In this document: positions 28,433 to 37,595 of the stretch, one piece after another
Numbering within the stretch: the stretch's first letter is position 1
How the letters are laid out: the number at the start of each line of letters is the position of its first letter
Assembly: GCF_013697085.1 (NCBI RefSeq)
Contig: NZ_JACEFT010000010.1
Coordinates: forward strand, 102,437-166,436
From: Billgrantia kenyensis
GTDB lineage: Bacteria > Pseudomonadota > Gammaproteobacteria > Pseudomonadales > Halomonadaceae
Direction: 5' to 3'
Length of the DNA stretch: 64,000 nucleotides
Notes under the pieces: generated by a model
Seen by the model: only the letters and a program-made list of their open reading frames with translations
Database searches by the model: none
Told to the model about the DNA's origin: nothing
Program-made: the position numbers and the translations under genes

Positions 28433-29256
28433 GAGTGAACCTCCCGGCGCGCGGCGCGCCATTCCAGGCTGGCCTTGGCGACCAGCGTGAGCAGGGCGAT
28501 CAGTGCCAGCAGCGACGCGCTGGCGAAGGCACCCACAGTATTGTAGTCCTGGTAGAGCTGCTCGAGGTGCAGCGGCAGGGTATTGGTCTGGCCGCGAATG
28601 GCGCCGGAGACCACCGACACGGCGCCGAATTCGCCCACCGCCCGCGCGTTGGTCAGGATCACGCCGTAGAGCAGCGCCCAGCGGATGTTGGGCAGCGTGA
28701 TACGGCGAAAGATCGTCCAGCCGGGTGCGCCCAGGGTCACGGCGGCCTCTTCCTCGCGGGAACCCTGGGCCTGCATCAGCGGGATCAGTTCGCGGGCAAC
28801 GAAGGGGCAGGTAACGAAAATGGTCACCAGCAGGATGCCGGGCCAGGCGAACATCAGCTGGATATCGTGGCCATCCAGCCAGGCGCCAAGCCAGCCGGTG
28901 CGGCCGTAGAGCAACAGGTAGACCAGCCCCGCCACCACCGGGGAGACGGCGAAGGGAATGTCGATCAGGGTCTGCAGGATCCGCCGCCCCGGAAAGCGGA
29001 AGCGGGTCACCAGCCAGGCCAGCGCCACGCCGAATACCAGGCACACTGGGATCGTCAGCACGGCGATCAGCAGCGTCAGCTGGATCGCCGCCACGGTGTA
29101 CTGGTTGGTGACGTTGACCCAGAACACGTCGAAGCCCCGGGCGAAGGCCTGGGCGAAGATCGCCACCAGCGGCAGCAGCAGGAACAGCGCCGCCAGCACC
29201 ACGGCGGCAGCGATCAGCAGGCGCCGGACGGCGGGGCCATCACCGATTCGTTGCAT
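28429..29256 (-). CDS. cysW: Sulfate/thiosulfate ABC transporter permease CysW
   Basis: 275 residues (E. coli CysW 291) with about six membrane helices. The EAA loop [31 protein letters not shown] couples to CysA, and [32 protein letters not shown] is specific to CysW. Start MQRIGDG overlaps the cysT stop by one base (TGATG); the long upstream extension in this frame is spurious. Stop overlaps cysA by 4 bp. Confidence 0.96.
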   Translation of the reverse strand: MQRIGDGPAVRRLLIAAAVVLAALFLLLPLVAIFAQAFARGFDVFWVNVTNQYTVAAIQLTLLIAVLTIPVCLVFGVALAWLVTRFRFPGRRILQTLIDIPFAVSPVVAGLVYLLLYGRTGWLGAWLDGHDIQLMFAWPGILLVTIFVTCPFVARELIPLMQAQGSREEEAAVTLGAPGWTIFRRITLPNIRWALLYGVILTNARAVGEFGAVSVVSGAIRGQTNTLPLHLEQLYQDYNTVGAFASASLLALIALLTLVAKASLEWRAARREVHS

Positions 29257-30119
29257 CAGCCGTGTCCTCCATGCAGGCGCTTGACGAAGCGCCCCTGCCA
29301 GATATTGATCGCCAGCAGCAGGGCGAGCGAGACGAAAAGCACCACCGAGGCGATGGCCGAGGCGCCGGCGTAGTCGTACTCCTGCAGGCGCACGAAGATC
29401 ATCAGCGCGGTGATCTCGGTCTCGTATGGCATGTTGCCGGCAATGAAGATGATCGCGCCGAACTCGCCCAGCGAGCGCACGAAGGCGAGCCCGGTACCGG
29501 TCACCAGGGCCGGCCACAGGTGCGGCAGGATCACTCGGCGAAAGCCGGTGAAATCCGAGGCACCGAGGGTCAGCGCGGCTTCGTCCATCTCGTGGGGCAT
29601 GTCCTCCAGTACCGGCTGCACCGTACGCACCACGAAGGGAATGCTGGTGAAGGCCATGGCCAGGGCAATCCCGACCCAGGTGTAGGCTACCTGCAGGCCC
29701 AGCGGCTCGAGTAGCTGACCCATCCAGCCGTTGCTGGAGTAGAGCGTGGCCAGGGTGATGCCGGCTACGGCCGTAGGCAGGGCGAAGGGCAGGTCCATCA
29801 GCGCGTCGAGCAGGCGCTTGCCCGGAAATTCGTAGCGCACGAGTACCCAGGCCAGCAGCAGGCCGAAGGCGCCATTGACGATGGCTGCCACCGCGGCGGC
29901 ACCGATGGTGACCACGTAGCTCGCTACCACCCGCTCGTGGGTGATGATCGCCCAGTACTCGGCCAGGCTCAGCCCGGCCAGCTGGCCAAACAGCCCGGTC
30001 ATGGGCAGCAGCAGCATCAGCGAGACGAAGGTCAGGCTGATGCCGAGCGAAAGGCCAAAGCCCGGCAGCACCCGCTTGGGGGTGCTGCCGAGGCCGATGG
30101 CGAAGGACCGAGTGCTCAT
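29256..30119 (-). CDS. cysT: Sulfate/thiosulfate ABC transporter permease CysT (CysU)
   Basis: 287 residues (E. coli CysU 277) with six predicted membrane helices. N-terminal VLPGFGLSLGISLTFVSLMLLLPM-type helix, EAA loop DEAALTLGASDFTGFRRVILPHLWPALVTG, and RSLGEFGAIIFIAGNMPYETEI, which distinguishes CysT from CysW. Pairs with CysW to form the channel. It starts 37 bp after sbp. Confidence 0.96.
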   Translation of the reverse strand: MSTRSFAIGLGSTPKRVLPGFGLSLGISLTFVSLMLLLPMTGLFGQLAGLSLAEYWAIITHERVVASYVVTIGAAAVAAIVNGAFGLLLAWVLVRYEFPGKRLLDALMDLPFALPTAVAGITLATLYSSNGWMGQLLEPLGLQVAYTWVGIALAMAFTSIPFVVRTVQPVLEDMPHEMDEAALTLGASDFTGFRRVILPHLWPALVTGTGLAFVRSLGEFGAIIFIAGNMPYETEITALMIFVRLQEYDYAGASAIASVVLFVSLALLLAINIWQGRFVKRLHGGHG

Positions 30120-30156
30120 GTTGCCTCGTCTCTTGCCTGGCGGTCAGCGTCCGCCA

Positions 30157-31167
30157 TCAGCGGCGGCGCTGCAGCTGCTCGAGCAGCCCGCCGCTGCCGA
30201 AGTGAATGTCCATCGCTTCTTCCCAACTGCCGACAATCTCCTCGACGGTCAGCAGTTCGGTCTCGGGGAACTGGTCGGCGAACTCCTCGACCACGGTCTC
30301 GTGGTGTACGCGGTAGTTGAAGCCGGCCAGCTGGCGCTGGGCCTCCTCGCTGTAGAGGTACTCCAGGTAGGCTCGGGCCAGGTCCAGGTTGCCGTTGCGT
30401 TCGGCGTTGGGCTCGACCACGGCCACCGGGAACTCGGCCAGGATGCTGACCGGCGGCACGATCACTTCGTAATCCTCGCGGCCGTACTCCTGGCGGATGT
30501 TGTTGACCTCGGACTCGAAGCTGATCAGCACGTCGCCGCGGTTGCGCTCGATGAAACTGGTGGTGGCGCCGCGTCCGCCGGTATCGAACACCGCCACGTT
30601 GCGCAGGAAGGTGCGCATGAAGTCGTGGACCTGTTCCTCGTCACCGTCGAACTGCTGCTGGGCGAAGCCCAGGGCGGCCAGGTAGGTATAACGGCCGTTG
30701 CCGGAGGTGTTGGGGTTGGGGAAGACCATGCTCACGTCCTCGCGAACCAGGTCGTCCCAGCTTTCGATGCCCTTGGGGTTGTCCTTGCGCACCAGGAAGG
30801 CGGTGGTGGAGTAGTATGGCGAGGCGTTGTTGGGCAACTGTTCCTGCCAGTCTTCGGCGACCAGGCCGGCATCGGCCAGCACCTGTACGTCGGTGACCTG
30901 GTTGTAGGTCACCACGTCGGCGCGCAGCCCCTGCAAAATGGCGCGGGCCTGGGCCGAAGAGCCGCCGTGGGACTGTTGGATGGCGATCTCTTCAGCTTCC
31001 TCCGCCTGCCAATGGGCGCTGAACTCCGGATTGATGGCGGAAAACAGTTCGCGGGCAATGTCATAGGAGGAGTTGAGGATTTCGCGCTCGGCGGCCATCG
31101 CCGGGGCTGACAGGCCAAGGCCCAGGGCGGCGGCGATCAGGGAACGGCGAAGGGTGGGAAGCAGCAT
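30157..31167 (-). CDS. sbp: Periplasmic sulfate-binding protein
   Basis: 336 residues. Signal peptide 1-25 (MLLPTLRRSLIAAALGLGL...AMAA). The mature protein opens EREILNSSYDIARELF and has QQSHGGSSAQARAILQGLRADVVTYNQVTD, which form the sulfate-binding dipole helices, then VFPNPNTSGNGRYTYLAALGFA. Sbp and CysP are close paralogues; Sbp is favoured by the motifs, but thiosulfate binding cannot be excluded. First gene of the importer operon, so CysB control is expected; cysB itself lies at 51.8 kb. Confidence 0.94.
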   Translation of the reverse strand: MLLPTLRRSLIAAALGLGLSAPAMAAEREILNSSYDIARELFSAINPEFSAHWQAEEAEEIAIQQSHGGSSAQARAILQGLRADVVTYNQVTDVQVLADAGLVAEDWQEQLPNNASPYYSTTAFLVRKDNPKGIESWDDLVREDVSMVFPNPNTSGNGRYTYLAALGFAQQQFDGDEEQVHDFMRTFLRNVAVFDTGGRGATTSFIERNRGDVLISFESEVNNIRQEYGREDYEVIVPPVSILAEFPVAVVEPNAERNGNLDLARAYLEYLYSEEAQRQLAGFNYRVHHETVVEEFADQFPETELLTVEEIVGSWEEAMDIHFGSGGLLEQLQRRR

Positions 31168-31203
31168 GGGGGTGTCTCCAGCCAGAGGGGAACATTGGTT
31201 GCA

Positions 31204-31232
31204 AGAGTAGAGCTGCCTAAAGGGAATTACAA
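31204..31232 (-). promoter_or_regulatory. Predicted promoter of the sulfate importer operon
   Basis: Reading the minus strand: TTGTAA (complement of 31227-31232), 17 bp, TACTCT (complement of 31204-31209), about 37 nt from the sbp ATG. The DNA upstream (31232-31270) is notably AT-rich, where a CysB site would be expected. Confidence 0.45.
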
Positions 31233-31377
31233 TCCGTCTTTTGATTCTATTTGGCTATATCGATCATTGAAGCCGCTACACTCCATCATCCGCCGACACC
31301 GAGGCCCTGGCTGCCCGATGCCGCGTGCAGTCTGGTAACATGGTGGCTTTCATACAGTTCGATGGCTGAAACCTCTG

Positions 31378-32091
31378 ATGAGCGACGCGAACCGCGACTT
31401 CCTGATAGCCCCTTCGATCCTTTCCGCCGACTTTGCCCGGCTGGGCGAGGAGGTGGACAACGTGCTGGCCGCCGGGGCGGACATCGTTCATTTCGACGTG
31501 ATGGACAACCACTATGTGCCCAACCTGACCATCGGGCCGATGGTCTGCGAGGCGCTACGCAAGCACGGCGTTACCGCCCCTGTCGATGTGCACCTGATGG
31601 TCAAGCCGGTTGACCGCCTGATCGGCGATTTCATCGACGCCGGTGCCAGCTACATCACTTTTCATCCGGAAGCCTCCGAGCATATCGACCGCTCGCTCCA
31701 GCTGATCCGTGACGGCGGCTGCAAGGCCGGTCTGGTGTTCAATCCGGCTACGCCCCTGGCCTATCTCGACTACGTGATGGACAAGGTCGACATGATTCTG
31801 CTGATGAGCGTCAATCCCGGCTTCGGCGGCCAGGCCTTCATTCCGGGCACGCTCGACAAACTGCGCGAGGCGCGCCGACGCATCGATGCCTCGGGCCGCG
31901 ACATTCGCCTCGAGATCGATGGCGGTGTGAAAGTGGAAAATATCGCCGAAATCGCTCGCGCCGGGGCCGATACCTTCGTCGCCGGATCGGCGGTGTTCAA
32001 GGCGGGCAGTGACAGCGACCCTCATCGTTATGACAGTGTCATGCGCGATTTCCGCGAGCAGCTGGCCTCGGTGGGGGGCGACGACCAGTGA
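31378..32091 (+). CDS. rpe: Ribulose-phosphate 3-epimerase
   Basis: 237 residues (E. coli Rpe 225). TIM-barrel signatures [17 protein letters not shown] near 9-25, [17 protein letters not shown] with the metal-binding His/Asp, [12 protein letters not shown], and [20 protein letters not shown] holds the second metal Asp. It interconverts ribulose-5-P and xylulose-5-P in the pentose phosphate pathway. Heads the conserved rpe-gph-trpE order, here with a GIY-YIG gene inserted between rpe and gph. Confidence 0.97.
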   Translation: MSDANRDFLIAPSILSADFARLGEEVDNVLAAGADIVHFDVMDNHYVPNLTIGPMVCEALRKHGVTAPVDVHLMVKPVDRLIGDFIDAGASYITFHPEASEHIDRSLQLIRDGGCKAGLVFNPATPLAYLDYVMDKVDMILLMSVNPGFGGQAFIPGTLDKLREARRRIDASGRDIRLEIDGGVKVENIAEIARAGADTFVAGSAVFKAGSDSDPHRYDSVMRDFREQLASVGGDDQ

Positions 32092-32381
32092 GCTCGCCGC
32101 CCTCACCCTGGTACCTCTATGTGATCGAGACTTCCGAGAGGGCGCTCTATACCGGTATTACCACCGATGTCTCCCGGCGCTTGTCGCAGCATGAGGCCGG
32201 GCGCGGTGCCAAGGCCCTGAGAGGGCGCGGCCCGCTCACGCTGGTGCATCATGAGTTGGTCGGCGAGCGGGGAGAAGCGCTGCGCCTGGAGGCTGAGGTC
32301 AAGCGCCTCCCTGCGGCTCGCAAGCGGGCCTGGCTCGAAGTCCGCCGAGGAAACAAGGAGCTGTCATGCACCCCATCCTGA
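32088..32381 (+). CDS. GIY-YIG domain protein (YhbQ-like)
   Basis: 97 residues. The domain signature is degenerate but clear: [31 protein letters not shown], where the GIY triplet reads LYV and YIG reads YTG, followed by [19 protein letters not shown] and [15 protein letters not shown]. The small stand-alone UPF0213 type (E. coli YhbQ) has weak or structure-selective nuclease activity. Start is GTG, overlapping the rpe stop (GTGA), and its 3' end overlaps gph by 16 bp, so it is embedded in the operon. Confidence 0.85.
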   Translation: MSSPPSPWYLYVIETSERALYTGITTDVSRRLSQHEAGRGAKALRGRGPLTLVHHELVGERGEALRLEAEVKRLPAARKRAWLEVRRGNKELSCTPS

Positions 32382-33070
32382 ACGACATACGCCTGATCAG
32401 CTTCGACCTCGATGGTACCCTGGTCGATTCCGTCCCCGACCTGGCGGCTGCAGTGGACAAGGTGCTGGAGGAGATCCCCCTGCCGCCGGCCGGAGAAGAC
32501 AAGGTCAGCCGCTGGGTCGGCAATGGCTCGCTGAAGCTCGTCGAGCGGGCCCTGACCGATGCCTTGGGCTCCTCGCCGTCGCAGCAGCACCTGGAGCAGG
32601 GCCACTCGCGCTTCCTGTATCACTACGGCCAGGACGTGGGGTCGCGCACGCGTCTCTTTCCCGGCGTCGTCGAGGCGCTCGAAGGACTGAGCGCACAGGG
32701 TCTGCATTTGACCCTGGTGACCAACAAGCCCCAGGCCTTTATCCAGCCGTTGCTGGCCAGCCTCGGGCTCGAGGGATACTTCGCTCTTTGCCTGGGCGGC
32801 GATGCCTTGCCGCAGAAGAAGCCCGACCCTGCACCCCTGCTGCACGTGGCCGACCACTTCGGCTTGTCGCCTTCGGCCTGTCTGATGGTAGGGGATTCTC
32901 GCCACGACGTTGCCGCCGGTCGCGCCGCAGGCTTTCGTACCCTGGCGGTGCCCTATGGCTACAATCACGGCGAGCCGGTCAGCGACAGTCGGCCGGATGC
33001 GCTGGTCGATTCACTGGCGGAGCTCGTCGCGCCCGCTGCCAATCCCTTTTCTGCGAGGAGCCGGGCATGA
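32366..33070 (+). CDS. gph: Phosphoglycolate phosphatase
   Basis: 234 residues (E. coli Gph 252). HAD superfamily: motif [11 protein letters not shown] near 12-21 with nucleophile Asp, motif II VTNKPQ, motif III lysine in [10 protein letters not shown], motif [18 protein letters not shown]. It hydrolyses 2-phosphoglycolate arising from DNA repair or oxygenase activity. AAGGAG at 32355-32360 gives the start. The TGA overlaps the trpE ATG by 4 bp. Confidence 0.95.
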   Translation: MHPILNDIRLISFDLDGTLVDSVPDLAAAVDKVLEEIPLPPAGEDKVSRWVGNGSLKLVERALTDALGSSPSQQHLEQGHSRFLYHYGQDVGSRTRLFPGVVEALEGLSAQGLHLTLVTNKPQAFIQPLLASLGLEGYFALCLGGDALPQKKPDPAPLLHVADHFGLSPSACLMVGDSRHDVAAGRAAGFRTLAVPYGYNHGEPVSDSRPDALVDSLAELVAPAANPFSARSRA

Positions 33071-34554
33071 TGACACCCGAGCGTTTCGATGAGCTGGCCA
33101 AGGCCGGCTACAACCGCATTCCGGTCACCCGCGAGGTACTGGCCGACCTGGACACGCCGCTGTCGACCTATCTGAAGCTTGCCGACGAGCCGTGGACCTT
33201 CCTGCTCGAGTCGGTTCAGGGTGGCGAGAAGTGGGGGCGCTACTCGATCATTGGGCTGCCGTGCCACGAGCGCATCGAAGTGCGGGGCTTCAGCATCCGT
33301 CATTACCGGCACGACGAGTGTCTCGAGCAGGTCGAGGTAGAGGACCCGCTGACGTGGGTCGAGCAGTTCCAGCAGCGCTTCCGGGTCCCGCGCCTGGATG
33401 ATCAGCCGCGCTTCGATGGTGGCCTGGTGGGCTACTTTGGCTACGACACCATTCGCTATATCGAGCCGCGCCTGCGGGGCGTGGAGAAGCCCGACCCCCT
33501 GGGCGTGCCGGATATCCTGCTGATGGTGTGCGACGACCTGGTGGTGTTCGACAATCTCTCGGGGCGTCTGACCCTGTGGACCCATGTCGACCCGGCTTCC
33601 GGCGATGCCTACGCAAGGGCGGTAGGTCGCCTGGAGGCACTGGAGCAGCGCCTGCGCACCGCCGTGGTCAACGCCTCGAGCCCCGGCACCGGGCGTAGCG
33701 AGGTGGAGGAAGGGCATTTCACTTCGGGGTTCACCGAAGCCGGCTTCAAGGCAGCGGTGGAGAAGATCAAGGAGTACGTGCTGGCCGGCGACGTGATGCA
33801 GTGCGTTCCTTCGCAGCGCATGTCGATTCCCTACCAAGCGCCGCCGCTGGATCTCTACCGCGCACTGCGCAGCCTCAATCCCTCGCCCTACATGTTCTTC
33901 TTCAACCTGGGCGACCATCACGTGGTGGGCTCTTCTCCCGAGATCCTCACTCGCCTGGAGGATGGCGAGGTCACCGTGCGGCCGATCGCGGGTACCCGCG
34001 TGCGTGGCAGGAGCGAGGAGGAGGATCGGGCGCTGGAGGCCGACCTGCTGGGCGACCCCAAGGAGGTGGCCGAGCACCTGATGCTGATCGACCTGGGACG
34101 CAACGACGTAGGCCGTATCAGTGAGACGGGCACGGTACAGGTCACCGACCAGATGGCCGTGGAGCGCTACTCCCACGTCATGCACATCGTCTCCAACGTC
34201 ACCGGCCGTCTGAAGCCTGGCCTCTCCGCCATGGATGTGCTTCGTGCCACCTTTCCGGCAGGCACCCTGTCGGGTGCGCCCAAGGTCCGGGCACTGGAGA
34301 TCATCGATGAGCTGGAGCCGGTCAAGCGCGGTATCTATTCCGGAGCGGTGGGCTATCTCTCCTGGCATGGCAACATGGATACCGCCATCGCCATCCGCAC
34401 GGCGGTGATCAAGGATGGCGAGCTGCACGTGCAGGCCGGCGCCGGTGTAGTGGCCGACTCCGTCCCCGAGCTCGAGTGGCAGGAAACCCTCAACAAGGGG
34501 CGCGCCATCTTCCGTGCCGTGGCCATGGCCGAAAAGGGGTTGGACAACCTGTAG
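33067..34554 (+). CDS. trpE: Anthranilate synthase component I
   Basis: 495 residues. The LLES feedback-binding motif (residues 46-49) and the RYSIIG strand are in the N-terminal domain. The C-terminal chorismate-binding domain has [60 protein letters not shown] and [13 protein letters not shown]. It makes anthranilate from chorismate with TrpG, encoded 1.4 kb further on. Tandem ATGATG start; the first overlaps gph (ATGA). Conserved LLES implies tryptophan feedback inhibition. It is transcribed with rpe/gph, not behind the trp attenuator found upstream of trpG. Confidence 0.97.
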   Translation: MMTPERFDELAKAGYNRIPVTREVLADLDTPLSTYLKLADEPWTFLLESVQGGEKWGRYSIIGLPCHERIEVRGFSIRHYRHDECLEQVEVEDPLTWVEQFQQRFRVPRLDDQPRFDGGLVGYFGYDTIRYIEPRLRGVEKPDPLGVPDILLMVCDDLVVFDNLSGRLTLWTHVDPASGDAYARAVGRLEALEQRLRTAVVNASSPGTGRSEVEEGHFTSGFTEAGFKAAVEKIKEYVLAGDVMQCVPSQRMSIPYQAPPLDLYRALRSLNPSPYMFFFNLGDHHVVGSSPEILTRLEDGEVTVRPIAGTRVRGRSEEEDRALEADLLGDPKEVAEHLMLIDLGRNDVGRISETGTVQVTDQMAVERYSHVMHIVSNVTGRLKPGLSAMDVLRATFPAGTLSGAPKVRALEIIDELEPVKRGIYSGAVGYLSWHGNMDTAIAIRTAVIKDGELHVQAGAGVVADSVPELEWQETLNKGRAIFRAVAMAEKGLDNL

Positions 34555-34556
34555 GC

Positions 34557-34611
34557 GAGCCCCGGCCCCTGGATGACAGGGGGCCAGGTTCAGTTAACAG
34601 GGCCGGGGCTC
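34557..34611. terminator. Terminator region after trpE with alternative hairpins
   Basis: GAGCCCCGGCCC (34557-34568) pairs with GGGCCGGGGCTC (34600-34611), 12 bp with a 31-nt loop. A shorter stem CCCCTG/CAGGGG (34566-34571/34577-34582) uses three of the same bases, so the two folds compete. The outer stem reaches the stop codon of the convergent metal-binding-protein gene. Confidence 0.6.
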
Positions 34612-35635
34612 ATTCTTCGTCGCTGCCGGCTTGCCGCTCTTTACTGGCTTGCTTTTCCTGCGCTGATTGCTTCTCTTCCTTCGGCTTCGCTTGCGTCTTT
34701 TCTCCATCGGCGTCATTGCCTGAAGCGTCATCGACGCTCAGGGCGTCGCGGATCAGTTCGGCATTGTGGCGCATCATTGCCACGTAGTTGGACGCCCCCT
34801 CTCCACTCTCGCCGAGCGAGTCGACGAAGAGCGGGCCGACGACCGGAACGCCCGTGTCGGTGGCGATGCTGCGAATGTAGCGGTCAGAGACGGTGCTCTG
34901 CCAGAAGAGGGCGGCGGGACGGGTGTCCTCGATCACCTCGACGATACGCATGACCTGACGGGGCAGGCCCTCGGACTCGGCATTGATGCCCCATACGCCA
35001 TCATGGCGAAAGCCGTAGGCCTCGGCGAAGTAGACAAGGGCGGCTTCGGTCGAGATCAGTATACGGCGTTCTTCGGGGATCTCGGCGAGCAGGTCGGCCA
35101 GTGCTTCATGCAGTGCCTCGAGGGTCTCGCTGGCGGCATCGGCGCGCTCGTGAAATCGCTCGGCGGCCTGGGGATGAAGCTCGGCCAGGTGCTCGGCAAT
35201 GACAGGGAGGTAGGCTTGCACGGCTCGGGGGTCCATCCACAGGTGTGGATCAGGCTCGCCGGTGAACTCGCCGGTGACGATAGGCTGGGTGGGATACTCG
35301 GAGAGCCTGGCGACCGGCACCAGCGGTGCCCGGTTGCCTACGGTGGCATAGACCTGACGCATCCACTGCTCGAGCTGATAGCCGTTGTAGAAGATGAGCT
35401 CGGCATCCTCCAGCGCAATGAAGTTGTCCGGGGTCAGCTCCCACTCGTGCACGTCGGCGCCGGCAGGTGTCAGCACCACCAGCTCGATGTCGTCCCCCCC
35501 GACCTGATGCACCAGATCACCCAGGATCGAAAAGCTGGCGACCACCTTGGGGTTGGCTGTTGCGGCTGAAATGCTGCCAACCATGGCGGCGAGCGGGAGG
35601 GCCAGCCATAAACAGGCACGGCGGGTCGAGCGCAT
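34610..35635 (-). CDS. Metal (Mn/Fe/Zn) ABC transporter substrate-binding protein, orphan
   Basis: 341 residues, TroA/PsaA/ZnuA superfamily (cluster A-I). Signal peptide 1-27 ends ...ATA-NP. VVASFSILGDLVHQVGG opens the mature domain; ligand-bearing blocks are GADVHEWELTP (His), DPHLWMDPR (His) and STEAALVYF, whose Glu is the position used by Mn/Fe-type rather than Zn-type proteins. The last ~40 residues are a Lys/Glu/Gln-rich tail (DGEKTQAKPKEEKQSAQEKQ...) not seen in typical family members. No permease or ATPase is adjacent, so it may serve a distant transporter. AAGGAGA before ATG 35635 fixes the start. Confidence 0.88.
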   Translation of the reverse strand: MRSTRRACLWLALPLAAMVGSISAATANPKVVASFSILGDLVHQVGGDDIELVVLTPAGADVHEWELTPDNFIALEDAELIFYNGYQLEQWMRQVYATVGNRAPLVPVARLSEYPTQPIVTGEFTGEPDPHLWMDPRAVQAYLPVIAEHLAELHPQAAERFHERADAASETLEALHEALADLLAEIPEERRILISTEAALVYFAEAYGFRHDGVWGINAESEGLPRQVMRIVEVIEDTRPAALFWQSTVSDRYIRSIATDTGVPVVGPLFVDSLGESGEGASNYVAMMRHNAELIRDALSVDDASGNDADGEKTQAKPKEEKQSAQEKQASKERQAGSDEE

Positions 35636-35740
35636 CGTCAATCTCCTTTTTGCGTAGCGCATGCCCGATGATAGAGACTGCGGGGAAAGCTGGCCAGCCG
35701 CGACCGATGTCACCTGCGTTGCCATTGCCCTCGCCGCGCG

Positions 35741-35770
35741 TTGACAGGCTGCCTGCCGCAACGGCACTAT
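35741..35770 (+). promoter_or_regulatory. trp leader promoter
   Basis: Consensus TTGACA (35741-35746), 18-bp spacer, CACTAT (35765-35770). The predicted start (about 35776-35778) coincides with the A of the leader-peptide ATG, so the leader mRNA may begin at the start codon. Confidence 0.6.
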
Positions 35771-35776
35771 TGTGTC

Positions 35777-35827
35777 ATGAATGCAAACGCCTATATGCCA
35801 AGATCGATTCAGTGGTGGCGCTCCTGA
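35777..35827 (+). CDS. trpL: trp operon leader peptide
   Basis: A 16-codon open frame, MNANAYMPRSIQWWRS, with tandem Trp codons at positions 13-14, two codons before the last sense codon. Tandem Trp in a short peptide directly followed by a rho-independent terminator and trpG is the hallmark of transcription attenuation by ribosome stalling. No Shine-Dalgarno precedes the ATG, consistent with leaderless translation as described for trpL of Sinorhizobium; that parallel is inference. Confidence 0.85.
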   Translation: MNANAYMPRSIQWWRS

Positions 35828-35833
35828 GCGAGG

Positions 35834-35883
35834 GGCGGCACGCTGACGACCGTACGACATGCCGCCGTCAGGGCGGCTTTTTT
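35834..35883 (+). promoter_or_regulatory. trp attenuator: antiterminator and terminator
   Basis: Terminator: GCCGCC (35861-35866), loop GTCAG, GGCGGC (35872-35877), then six T (35878-35883). Competing antiterminator: GGCGGCA (35834-35840) can pair with TGCCGCC (35860-35866), sequestering the terminator's left arm. A ribosome stalled on the Trp codons (35813-35818) would leave 35834-35840 free, favouring readthrough into trpG-trpD; with Trp plentiful, the ribosome reaches the stop at 35825 and the terminator forms. Confidence 0.85.
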
Positions 35884-35961
35884 GTGTCCGAAGCAGGCCC
35901 CGCACGGCTGGCCGAGTTACACGAAACACCGCAGATGAATTGTTAACAGGATTCTTTCGCC

Positions 35962-36546
35962 ATGTCCGTGCTGATGATCGACAACTACGACAGCTTCACC
36001 TACAACGTGGTGCAGTACCTGGGGGAGCTGGGGGCCGAGGTGGTCACCTACCGCAACGACGCCATTACCCTGGAGCAGATCGAAGCGCTTGCGCCAAGCC
36101 AGCTGGTCATTTCGCCGGGGCCTTGCACGCCCAACGAGGCGGGCATCTCCATGGCGGCAATACACCACTTCGCCGGACGCCTGCCGATCCTCGGGATCTG
36201 CCTGGGGCACCAGGCGATCGGGCAGGTCTATGGCGGCAGGGTAGTGCGTGCCCCCCAGGTGATGCACGGCAAGACTTCTCGCATTCGTCACCGTGGCCAG
36301 GGCGTTTTCGCCGGTCTTGAAGATCCGCTCGAAGTCACCCGCTATCATTCCCTGGTAGTGGAGAACGAGTCCCTGCCTGACTGTCTCGAGGTCACGGCCT
36401 GGACCGACGACGATGACGTGACCCCGGGGCTCATCATGGGGCTGCGTCATCGCGAGCTAGACATCGAGGGCGTGCAGTTCCATCCCGAGTCGATCCTGAC
36501 CCGCCAGGGGCATGAACTGCTGGCCAATTTCCTGAAGCGCCGCTGA
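35962..36546 (+). CDS. trpG: Anthranilate synthase component II (glutamine amidotransferase)
   Basis: 194 residues, class I amidotransferase. [14 protein letters not shown] at 7-20, nucleophile Cys80 in [11 protein letters not shown], and the His/Glu pair in [11 protein letters not shown] near the C-terminus. It supplies ammonia to TrpE; a shared role with PabB is possible because no separate pabA is present in this window. It is the first gene behind the trp attenuator. Confidence 0.96.
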   Translation: MSVLMIDNYDSFTYNVVQYLGELGAEVVTYRNDAITLEQIEALAPSQLVISPGPCTPNEAGISMAAIHHFAGRLPILGICLGHQAIGQVYGGRVVRAPQVMHGKTSRIRHRGQGVFAGLEDPLEVTRYHSLVVENESLPDCLEVTAWTDDDDVTPGLIMGLRHRELDIEGVQFHPESILTRQGHELLANFLKRR

Positions 36547-36572
36547 CCCGCCTGAAAGAGGAGTCCCTGCCC

Positions 36573-37592
36573 ATGCAGATGCGTGATGCCATAGCCGCGG
36601 TTATGCGCCGTGAAAACCTCAGCTTCGACGACACCCACGCGGTGATGCAGCAGATCATGACCGGCGAGGCCACCGATGCGCAGATCGGCGGCCTGCTGGT
36701 GGGCCTGGCCATGAAGGGCGAAACCGCCGAGGAGATCGGCGCGGCGGCCCAGGTCATGCGCGAGTTGATGAAACGCGTGCGTGTGCAAGCCGAGAACGTG
36801 GTGGATATCGTCGGCACCGGGGGCGATGGCGCGAACCTGTTCAACGTCTCGACCGCTTCCAGCTTCGTGGCCGCTGCGGCCGGGGCTCACGTGGCCAAGC
36901 ACGGCAATCGCAGTGTCTCCTCCTCGTCCGGCAGCGCCGATCTTTTCGATATGGCCGGCATCCACCTCGATCTCAAGCCGGAGCAGGTGTCACGCTGCAT
37001 CGAGCAGGTGGGCGTCGGCTTCATGTTTGCGCCCAATCACCATCCCGCCATGCGCTTCGCCATCGGTCCACGCCGCGAGATGGGTGTACGCACGCTGTTC
37101 AATATCCTCGGTCCGCTGACCAACCCGGCCGGGGCGCCCAACCAGGTGCTGGGGGTCTACTCCGCCGAGCTGGTGCCACTGATGGCCGAGGTGCTGCAAT
37201 ACCTGGGCAGCCGCCACGTCATGGTGGTCCACGCCGAGGATGGCCTGGACGAGATCTCCTTGGCCGCGCCCACCCGGGTGGCTGAACTCAAGGAAGGCGG
37301 GATTCGGCACTACACGATTGCGCCCGAGGAGTTTGGCATCGAGCGTCAGGAGCTGGCACCGCTCAAGGTAGTCAGCGCCGAGGACAGCCTGAGGCTGGTA
37401 CGTGAGGCGCTGGTGGGTGAAGGACCCGCTGCCGACATCGTCGCCCTCAATGCCGGGGCGGCGCTCTACTGCTCGGGTATCGCCGACAGCCTGAAGGAGG
37501 GTGTGCTGATGGCGCAGGACGCCCAAGCCTCCAAGCTGCCGCTGGAAAAGATGAAGGAGCTGGCCGACTTCACTCGGGTGCTGGTCTCCTGA
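36573..37592 (+). CDS. trpD: Anthranilate phosphoribosyltransferase
   Basis: 339 residues, the stand-alone length. PRPP-binding GTGGDGANLFNVST near 83-96, KHGNRSVSSSSGSAD near 107-121, then NPAGAPNQVLGVYS and the HAEDGLDEIS block. It transfers phosphoribose from PRPP to anthranilate. GAGGAG at 36559-36564 precedes the ATG; 26 bp after trpG. The transcript runs into an opposite-strand gene only 3 bp after the stop. Confidence 0.97.
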   Translation: MQMRDAIAAVMRRENLSFDDTHAVMQQIMTGEATDAQIGGLLVGLAMKGETAEEIGAAAQVMRELMKRVRVQAENVVDIVGTGGDGANLFNVSTASSFVAAAAGAHVAKHGNRSVSSSSGSADLFDMAGIHLDLKPEQVSRCIEQVGVGFMFAPNHHPAMRFAIGPRREMGVRTLFNILGPLTNPAGAPNQVLGVYSAELVPLMAEVLQYLGSRHVMVVHAEDGLDEISLAAPTRVAELKEGGIRHYTIAPEEFGIERQELAPLKVVSAEDSLRLVREALVGEGPAADIVALNAGAALYCSGIADSLKEGVLMAQDAQASKLPLEKMKELADFTRVLVS

Positions 37593-37595
37593 CGC

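Noticed and set aside
34557..34583. trp-like attenuator after trpE
   Set aside because: There is no short Trp-rich frame before it, and the next gene downstream is on the opposite strand, so it is best read as a terminator.
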